From positions 1 to 11,350 of the forward strand of contig JBOFGX010000047.1 of NCBI GenBank assembly GCA_051649345.1: DNA of 11,350 nt, given 5' to 3'. The notes under the pieces were generated by a model. It did no database searches, was not told the DNA's origin, and saw only the letters and a program-made list of their open reading frames with translations. This document shows positions 6,589-11,350 of the stretch, one piece after another. The first letter of the stretch is position 1, and the number at the start of each line of letters is the position of its first letter. Origin of the DNA: Leadbetterella sp051649345 (GTDB taxonomy: Bacteria > Bacteroidota > Bacteroidia > Cytophagales > Spirosomataceae). A program made the position numbers and the translations under genes.

Positions 6589-8313
6589 ATGAGTAAATTT
6601 TGGCTTATTGCTTGTTTTATTTTTTTTTACACTCCATTATTTTCACAAAAAAGCAGCTTTTCGGAGTCCTTTTTAGCAAGTCAAGCCATTATAGAATCTA
6701 AATTTTATGACAATCTAAACTACGAGAAAACACTAGGCCAATGCGATTCTTTATATAAATCGGCCAAAAACAACCTTGAGCGTGGTGTAGCATTACGAAT
6801 TAAAGCTCAGTTATTGATAAACTCATCTAATGATATTCATATCAAAGATATTGCCCTACCCATTGCTTTAGAAAGTTGCAAGATTTTATTAAAAGAGTCG
6901 GATGATAAGGCTTTAAAAATGATTTTCTTGGTATTGTCTAATGTATATATAGCCGAATATAAAGTGAAACAATCAACCAAAAAAGAGCTTCTTTTTGCTA
7001 AATACAGCATGATTTTGTCTAAAAATCCGGGGTTCAGACCAAAGATTGATTTTAAAGATGCCTATAGTGATCGATATGCATCTAAAGATGAGCTAATGCA
7101 ACATATTAAGTTAGTAGAAAGTAAAATTATTTCTAAAACCGATTATCGATCCAAAATGTATCGAAGCCATACGTTGGCTGGTAAATATTTTTTTGCCACG
7201 GACAACTTTGATATATCAGATAAACTTTTCAAAAAAGCTCTTTCTTATGCTGATTCGTGTAATGATCAAGCCTTCAAATTTATAATATTACGCTCATATA
7301 TTGATATTGCCACAAAAGCAAAGCGATATGAAATCGCAATAGTAGCAGGAGAAATGGGCTTAAAACTTCCCTATATCAAAAATAATGAATTACGAAAAGG
7401 CCCCTTTGCCAATTTACTGTATCTGGCTTATAAAGGTGCTGGAAATTTAAAAAAAGCCTATGAATATAAAGATATTTCGATTGAAATTGCAGACAAACTA
7501 CACCGCGAAACCGAGCAAAAAAGAAACCAATTGCTACTAGAAAGAAATTTGGACCTTGAAAAACAAAACCTACTACAGGCCGAAGTTGACAAGCAAAAAA
7601 ACACAAAATGGATTCTTGGAATCTATTTGGCCGTTTTGCTTATTGGCTTATGTATTTTGCTTTTTTATTATCGTAACCTAAAGAAAAAAAACAAAGAAAT
7701 ATCGGAGGCCATGCTCAAAGGCCAAACCATTGAGCGTAAGCGGGTGGCTATGGATTTGCATGATAACCTGGGGTCTACTTTATCGGCTTTGTGGATGAGC
7801 TTGGACGCTATGGATACTTCTCGTCTCAGCCAAAACGAAAAGACCGTTTACCTCAATCTCCATCACAACCTCGAAAAAGCCTATAATGATGTACGACTCT
7901 TGGCTCATAATTTACTTCCGCAAGAATTTGAAGAGAAAGGATTGGTCTACACGCTAGGTTCTTTTGTCGAAAACCTCAATGCCAGTACACATATCAAGTT
8001 TGAGCTTGATATAAGCCCTAAGGATTTGAATCTACCCAAAAACATAGAATTTGAATTATACAGTATTTGCCTAGAGCTTGGAAACAATATTCTCAAACAC
8101 TCCAAAGCACAAAATGCCAAAATACGTTTGATAAAGGAACAAAGGCAAGTGACCTTAAAAATCGAGGATGATGGCATCGGAAGGCGGTCTGAAAAACAAG
8201 GAGGCAGAGGGCTCAAAAATGTAGAAACCCGAGTAAACACAATCGAAGGCAAATGGAGGTCTTTTTCTGGAGAAAACCAAGGACTTGTACATGAAATCTC
8301 GATAGAGGTATAA
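6589..8313 (+). CDS. Membrane sensor histidine kinase with helical-repeat periplasmic domain
   Basis: A 574-residue protein. An N-terminal signal sequence (MSKFWLIACFIFFYTPLFSQ) leads to a mostly helical region of about 270 residues that looks like degenerate TPR repeats (for example 190-250 and 275-300). A charged coiled coil (about 295-340) and one membrane segment (341-361) follow. The cytoplasmic part has a HisKA_3-type dimerisation domain with IERKRVAMDLHDNLGS, phospho-accepting His391. The HATPase domain shows the N box E496...N500 (ELGNNILKHS), the G1 box DDGIG (527-531) and the G2 box GGRGLKN (538-544). HisKA_3 kinases usually pair with NarL/FixJ regulators, and one is encoded convergently at 8875-9522, so they are the likely pair. 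The TPR region probably senses a periplasmic signal; which one is unknown. It is divergent from the mini-HTH/LytTR operon and shares its control region. There is no Shine-Dalgarno before the start. Confidence 0.93.
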   Translation: MSKFWLIACFIFFYTPLFSQKSSFSESFLASQAIIESKFYDNLNYEKTLGQCDSLYKSAKNNLERGVALRIKAQLLINSSNDIHIKDIALPIALESCKILLKESDDKALKMIFLVLSNVYIAEYKVKQSTKKELLFAKYSMILSKNPGFRPKIDFKDAYSDRYASKDELMQHIKLVESKIISKTDYRSKMYRSHTLAGKYFFATDNFDISDKLFKKALSYADSCNDQAFKFIILRSYIDIATKAKRYEIAIVAGEMGLKLPYIKNNELRKGPFANLLYLAYKGAGNLKKAYEYKDISIEIADKLHRETEQKRNQLLLERNLDLEKQNLLQAEVDKQKNTKWILGIYLAVLLIGLCILLFYYRNLKKKNKEISEAMLKGQTIERKRVAMDLHDNLGSTLSALWMSLDAMDTSRLSQNEKTVYLNLHHNLEKAYNDVRLLAHNLLPQEFEEKGLVYTLGSFVENLNASTHIKFELDISPKDLNLPKNIEFELYSICLELGNNILKHSKAQNAKIRLIKEQRQVTLKIEDDGIGRRSEKQGGRGLKNVETRVNTIEGKWRSFSGENQGLVHEISIEV

Positions 8314-8357
8314 TCCTGAATGAATCTACATACGCTAAAAGCATAAGACGCAGCGTT

Positions 8358-8370
8358 CAGGTCTGACCTG
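8358..8370. other. Small perfect hairpin after the kinase gene
   Basis: CAGGT-CTG-ACCTG forms a 5-bp stem with a 3-base loop, 45 bp past the kinase stop. It has no T-run behind it, so I do not call it a terminator. Confidence 0.3.
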
Positions 8371-8391
8371 CGGTACTGACCTTTCTATGAA

Positions 8392-8456
8392 GGCTGTAGG
8401 CTATAGGCTATAAGCTGTAGGCTTTTTTTACAGTCAACCATATTTAGGCATAGACA
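8392..8456 (+). repeat. Dispersed repeat type B, copy 1
   Basis: GGCTGTAGGCTATAGGCTAT, then AAGCTGTAGGC, seven T residues, then CAGTCAACCATATTTAGGCA and TAGACA. This is the longest copy, with an extra CTATAGG step. It lies 79 bp after the kinase stop. Confidence 0.85.
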
Positions 8457-8497
8457 CCTTCCTAACGACCAACAGACTAAAGACTAATGACTATCGT

Positions 8498-8539
8498 GCT
8501 GTAGGCTTTTTTACGGTCAACTATATTAAGGCATAGAAA
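8498..8539 (+). repeat. Dispersed repeat type B, copy 2 (short)
   Basis: GCTGTAGGC, a T-run, ACGGTCAACTATATTAAGGC and ATAGAAA. It lacks the CTATAAGCTGTAGGC duplication and is the most changed of the three copies in this spacer. Confidence 0.8.
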
Positions 8540-8617
8540 CTAAACTCTCAGCACTAAACACTAAATCTTCCTAACGACTATCGACTACCAAACTAAACTC
8601 TCAGCACTACTTTGTAA

Positions 8618-8637
8618 CATCGAGCGTAGTCGAGATG
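8618..8637. repeat. Short interspersed imperfect dyad
   Basis: CATCGAGCGTAGTCGAGATG starts and ends with CATC/GATG and contains offset CGAG/TCGA dyads. Very similar 'CTCGACTACGCTCG' words are, to my knowledge, frequent between genes in Bacteroidota genomes. It is unlike the surrounding ACT-rich repeats and interrupts them. Confidence 0.5.
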
Positions 8638-8702
8638 CTCTCATCATTAAAACCCCTTCCTAACCACTATCGACTCCTAGACTAAAGACTAACGACTATC
8701 GT

Positions 8703-8759
8703 GCTGTAGGCTATAAGCTGTAGGCTTTTTTTACGGTCAACCATATTTAGGCATAGACA
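8703..8759 (+). repeat. Dispersed repeat type B, copy 3
   Basis: GCTGTAGGCTATAAGCTGTA, GGC, a T-run, then ACGGTCAACCATATTTAGGC and ATAGACA. It is nearly identical to copy 1 apart from the missing CTATAGG step and one G/A change before TCAACC. Confidence 0.88.
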
Positions 8760-8874
8760 AAAGACTAAATACTCAGCACTCAACACTATTCACTCAGCAC
8801 TAAAAACTAAATCTTCCTAACGACTATCGACTCCCAGACTATCGACTACCAGACTCAGAACTAAACTCTCAGCA

Positions 8875-9522
8875 CTAAACAAGTTGATGTTTCAAGGCAA
8901 ATTTCACCATACCGATGGCACTTTTTACACCTAATTTTTTCATAAGATGTGCTCTATGTGTCTCTACAGTTGAAACACTAATAAAAAGGGCCTCAGCTAT
9001 TTCTGGAGTAGATTTTTCGGCACTTATAAGTTTCAAAATTTCAATTTCTCTTGAGGTAAGATGTTCAATAAAATTGGGGCTGGCGTCATTGAGATCTTCC
9101 GCAGCCAAAGCAAGCTTATCTACTACCATTTCACTATAATATTTTTTACCAGAAACAATCTTCTGAATAGCATTTTGCAATTCTACTTTACCCGTTTTTT
9201 TAAGTATATAACCATTTACTCCTGCTTTTATAGCATTGCGAATCATGGAACCATCTTCCGCCATAGTAAGTAGTAAAATCTTTACATCGGGTTTGAGAGA
9301 TCGTATTTGAAGCGTAACATCAATACCCGTAAGCGTTGGCATATTACAATCTGATATGACAACATCTACATCATTTTTAGCTACATAATCTATAGCCTCT
9401 TTGGGATCTTCAAATGTGGCTAATACGTTTACATCCGGAATTGAAGTGAGCAACAACTGTAAGCTATCTAAAATAATTTGGTGGTCGTCTATCAAAATTA
9501 CATTCACCATAGCTAGAGCCAT
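8875..9522 (-). CDS. NarL/FixJ-type response regulator
   Basis: A 215-residue protein. The receiver domain (about 6-122) shows the acidic pair D12-D13 followed by H14, the phospho-accepting D58 in VVISDCNMP, T86 in LLLTMAED and the conserved K108 in GYILKKTGK. A linker leads to a LuxR-type HTH (about 155-215): LTSREIEILKLI, then EIAEALFISVSTVETHRAHLMKKLGV (in two parts around 174-198). Length and motifs are normal for the family. ATG codons at 9522 and 9510 are both possible; the second (MVNVILIDD) fits the family start better, the first gives four extra residues. It is the likely partner of the kinase encoded at 6589-8313, which faces it across a repeat-filled spacer; separate, convergent transcription is unusual for such a pair. 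The last valine and the TAG stop lie within an ACT-word repeat. Confidence 0.95.
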   Translation of the reverse strand: MALAMVNVILIDDHQIILDSLQLLLTSIPDVNVLATFEDPKEAIDYVAKNDVDVVISDCNMPTLTGIDVTLQIRSLKPDVKILLLTMAEDGSMIRNAIKAGVNGYILKKTGKVELQNAIQKIVSGKKYYSEMVVDKLALAAEDLNDASPNFIEHLTSREIEILKLISAEKSTPEIAEALFISVSTVETHRAHLMKKLGVKSAIGMVKFALKHQLV

Positions 9523-9606
9523 TTATTTAATTATGCTTGCAAATTAAAGACTATTATGACTCATTTTGCTAAAAATATTACTATACGGTCAAAAAATCTG
9601 TTCGCT

Positions 9607-9660
9607 TTAGGCTTTAAGCATTAGGCATCTCTAGCGGTCAACCCTATTTAGGCATAGACA
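9607..9660 (+). repeat. Dispersed repeat type B, copy 4 (diverged)
   Basis: TTAGGCTTTAAGCATTAGGC, a short pyrimidine stretch, then GCGGTCAACCCTATTTAGGC and ATAGACA. The second half matches the copies at 8392-8759 well, the first half poorly. It lies between the response-regulator start and the metallophosphatase stop, in the same orientation as the other copies. Confidence 0.78.
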
Positions 9661-9667
9661 ATGGACA

Positions 9668-9694
9668 GACATCTATCATCCGACATCTATCATC
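9668..9694. repeat. 13-bp direct repeat at the end of the metallophosphatase gene
   Basis: GACATCTATCATC occurs at 9668-9680 and again at 9682-9694. The last base of the second copy is the first plus-strand base of the gene's TAG stop (CTA at 9694-9696). Confidence 0.8.
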
Positions 9695-10797
9695 TAACGT
9701 TTGTCAACCTTTTGACTTCCCAAGAATGATTCAAAACTCAGTTCCCTCGTTGTCAAATTTAAAATCGCTCTTTGATCTTTTTTTACATCTAATAATTCCG
9801 CTTTGATTCGGATAGGCTCAGACTGCCAGTCTATTGTCAGTAAACCATAATTATTTTCCATGACAGGACCTTGTATCCTATTGACATTTGGGGTGGCAAA
9901 TTTCCAAGTTTCTGTAATCCCGCTTGATGTTAAATCATAAATAGGGTACATTCCCGTAACAGGCATTTTGGAGAATTCTCCATAATGGGGATCCCCAGAA
10001 AGAAACATAACGCCTTTCGCTTTGTGTTTTTTTATTAGTTCTATCAATTTCTCTTGCTCATGTGGGAAATTAACCCAAGATTCATACCCGTTAAACTCTA
10101 TCCCAAATTGCGACCCACTGCAAATCAAACGTAGATCTGCGGGTTTTTGTAATTCTTTTTCCAACCATTCCCATTGCTCCACTCCCAAAAACGTAGAATC
10201 TTTGGATCTATGCCTACTGTAACTAAGCCTGTAGGTATATCTAGGATCCCTGTCGACACTGTTATCATAAGAACGGAGGTTGTTTCGAAAAGTTCGCTCA
10301 TCTAGCAAGATAATTTGCAAGGTTTTTTTACCATTTGTATAATACTTGGAATCATAAATACCTGCGTGCTGTAAGCGATTACTTTTAGGATCAGGGTCAA
10401 AAAAACGCAAGAATTCAGCTTTGGATTCTTCTTTTTTAGAATAATACTTACCGATATCATTGGCTCCATAATCATGATCATCCCAAGTAGCAAGTATTTC
10501 AGATTGTAGTTTTAAAAGCTGAAAGCCAGGCTTATTCCCCAACCTTCCATACATTTCACGCATTACATTCATATCTTGGGTATCTCCATAAATATTATCT
10601 CCCAAGTAAATAAAGATATCCGGTTTATTGGAATTGACCACATCCAATATGGGTTGTGGGAGATTTTCATCCGCACATGATCCAAAAGCTATTGTCGTAG
10701 GTAAGGTATTAATAGTGGCTGACTTTTCACATGAAATGATAAGTATACCCATAAACAATAGATAAATTACACTAAACCTATACATTCTAGTTTTCAT
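9694..10797 (-). CDS. PhoD-like metallophosphatase, predicted lipoprotein
   Basis: A 367-residue protein. The N-terminus has a lipoprotein signal with lipobox IISC (Cys23), so it should be membrane-anchored outside the cytoplasm. The alkaline phosphatase D / calcineurin-like fold is supported by IAFGSCAD (36-43), the metal-binding YLGDNIYGD (64-72), WDDHDYGAND (105-114) and SGDPHYGE (267-274). PhoD-like enzymes hydrolyse phosphomonoesters or diesters using bound metal ions. The substrate cannot be told from sequence. It follows pheA by 35 bp on the same strand and may be cotranscribed with it, though no functional link is obvious. The gene ends in TAG beside a direct repeat. Related PhoD-like proteins of this size are common in Bacteroidota, so the gene appears complete. 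Confidence 0.92.
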   Translation of the reverse strand: MKTRMYRFSVIYLLFMGILIISCEKSATINTLPTTIAFGSCADENLPQPILDVVNSNKPDIFIYLGDNIYGDTQDMNVMREMYGRLGNKPGFQLLKLQSEILATWDDHDYGANDIGKYYSKKEESKAEFLRFFDPDPKSNRLQHAGIYDSKYYTNGKKTLQIILLDERTFRNNLRSYDNSVDRDPRYTYRLSYSRHRSKDSTFLGVEQWEWLEKELQKPADLRLICSGSQFGIEFNGYESWVNFPHEQEKLIELIKKHKAKGVMFLSGDPHYGEFSKMPVTGMYPIYDLTSSGITETWKFATPNVNRIQGPVMENNYGLLTIDWQSEPIRIKAELLDVKKDQRAILNLTTRELSFESFLGSQKVDKR

Positions 10798-10832
10798 AAC
10801 TATATAATTTACACATTCAAATTGCTTATTTA

Positions 10833-11350
10833 CTAGGCGTTTCTAACATAGCTACCTAATATCTTTATATAACTACCATGCTTGGCAATTATCTCTTGAA
10901 ACGCATCGGATTTAGCGTACTCTATGGCCTCAACAAAAAACCAAAAATTAAAATCCTCATTTCCTTTGTACGGTCTACTTTCTATTTTAGAAAGATTAAT
11001 ACCAGCCTTTTTGAAATCAAAAAGAAAATCAGCTAATATGCCCGATTCATCAGTCTTGGGTAACATAGCTATAAACGTAGTCTTATCATTACCTGATGGC
11101 TGATTTTCAAAATTTTTCGCTAGAATATAAAACCGGGTACGATTCTGACTATTATCTTCTATGTTCTGAAACAAAATGGGTATACGAAAAAGCTTGGCTG
11201 CAATTTCGCTGCAAATAGCTGCCGATTCGGGATCTTCAGATGCCAATTTTGCTGCCTTTGAAGTAGATTCTACCTGAATCTCCTCCACTCCCATCTGCTC
11301 AAAGTACTTGTTTAAGAAACCTCTACATTGCCTAAATGCTATATCTTTGG
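10833..11350 (-). CDS. pheA: Prephenate dehydratase, C-terminal part (5' end beyond window)
   Basis: The frame is open to the right edge, giving 171 residues. The first visible residues, AFRQCRGFLNKY, are the '..QC..FL' segment inside the catalytic domain, so the ATG at 11294 is internal and the true start lies outside. STSKAAKLASEDPESAAICS follows, then the NRTRFYIL segment with the catalytic TRF motif. A regulatory ACT domain begins at about residue 88 (KTTFIAMLPKTDESGILADF) and contains the ESRP motif, which in this family binds phenylalanine for feedback inhibition. The enzyme converts prephenate to phenylpyruvate in phenylalanine synthesis, in the cytoplasm. A chorismate mutase domain, if any, would be outside the window. 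The stop is TAG, 35 bp before the PhoD-like gene. Confidence 0.93.
   Translation of the reverse strand, partial: KDIAFRQCRGFLNKYFEQMGVEEIQVESTSKAAKLASEDPESAAICSEIAAKLFRIPILFQNIEDNSQNRTRFYILAKNFENQPSGNDKTTFIAMLPKTDESGILADFLFDFKKAGINLSKIESRPYKGNEDFNFWFFVEAIEYAKSDAFQEIIAKHGSYIKILGSYVRNA

Larger units (their letters stand above)
8314..8874. repeat. Composite dispersed-repeat region between convergent kinase and regulator genes
   Basis: These 561 bp hold no credible gene. From 8392 on they are built from two repeat types. Type A is the ACT-word DNA also found at 2023-2220 (CTAAACTCTCAGCACTA at 8540, 8593 and 8860; TCCTAACGACTATCGACT at 8568 and 8815). Type B is a block with GCTGTAGGC, a T-run, GTCAACCATATTTAGGCATAGA (given in parts below). 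The stretch 8457-8508 is repeated in modified form at 8655-8711, so larger A+B units have been duplicated. The region ends inside the stop of the response-regulator gene. No clear bidirectional terminator is seen, although the T-runs of the type B blocks might help stop transcription. Confidence 0.85.

Noticed and set aside
8392..8430. Rho-independent terminator after the kinase gene
   Set aside because: There is a T-run after GTAGGC, but the GCTGTAGGC words are direct repeats and do not form a stable inverted stem.
10833..11294. A complete 153-residue gene starting at the ATG at 11294
   Set aside because: The frame continues upstream to the window edge and encodes further prephenate dehydratase sequence (AFRQCRGFLNKY), so this ATG is internal.

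Overview
The window looks like a chromosomal segment from an A+T-rich Bacteroidota genome, most likely a Cytophagales-type environmental bacterium. The support is: no Shine-Dalgarno sequence in front of any start; secreted proteins of beta-helix, SBBP-type beta-propeller and tail-fibre-like 'GIG..P.AKLHV' types; a LytTR regulator without a receiver; a TPR-type membrane histidine kinase with a NarL-type response regulator; and a TAnnTTTG-like box before the kinase. The species cannot be named from the sequence alone.

Layout. (1) 1-1829, minus: the 5' part of a large secreted protein built from 77-residue (231-bp) tandem repeats. The gene runs off the left edge. (2) 1830-2226: a gene-free stretch holding a 66-bp tandem array made of short ACT-containing words. 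(3) 2227-6383, minus: a tight five-gene run. In transcription order it is a 69-residue stand-alone LuxR-type HTH protein, a 120-residue LytTR protein (ATGA overlap), a secreted seven-bladed beta-propeller (15-bp gap), a secreted tail-fibre-like protein (8-bp overlap) and a secreted right-handed beta-helix protein (47-bp gap). (4) 6384-6588: the divergent control region, with four phased 18-bp direct repeats. (5) 6589-8313, plus: the sensor histidine kinase. (6) 8314-8874: 561 bp of composite dispersed repeats. (7) 8875-9522, minus: the NarL-type response regulator, convergent with the kinase. (8) 9523-9693: a short spacer with another copy of the dispersed repeat. (9) 9694-10797, minus: a PhoD-like metallophosphatase lipoprotein. 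(10) 10833-11350, minus: the C-terminal part of prephenate dehydratase (pheA), cut by the right edge.

How it may fit together (inference). The kinase/response regulator pair and the divergent mini-HTH/LytTR pair make a local regulatory set around a cassette of exported proteins. The four iterons between the two transcription units are the obvious candidate operator. The LytTR protein, the mini-HTH protein or the response regulator could bind there and couple kinase expression to export of the propeller, tail-fibre-like and beta-helix proteins. The large repeat protein may belong to the same exported set but is separated by about 400 bp of repeats. PhoD and pheA look like unrelated neighbours.

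The most unusual parts are the iteron array, the receiver-less HTH that aligns without gaps to the response regulator's own HTH, the near-identical 231-bp coding repeats, and the ACT-rich intergenic repeats that sit at the 3' ends of genes.
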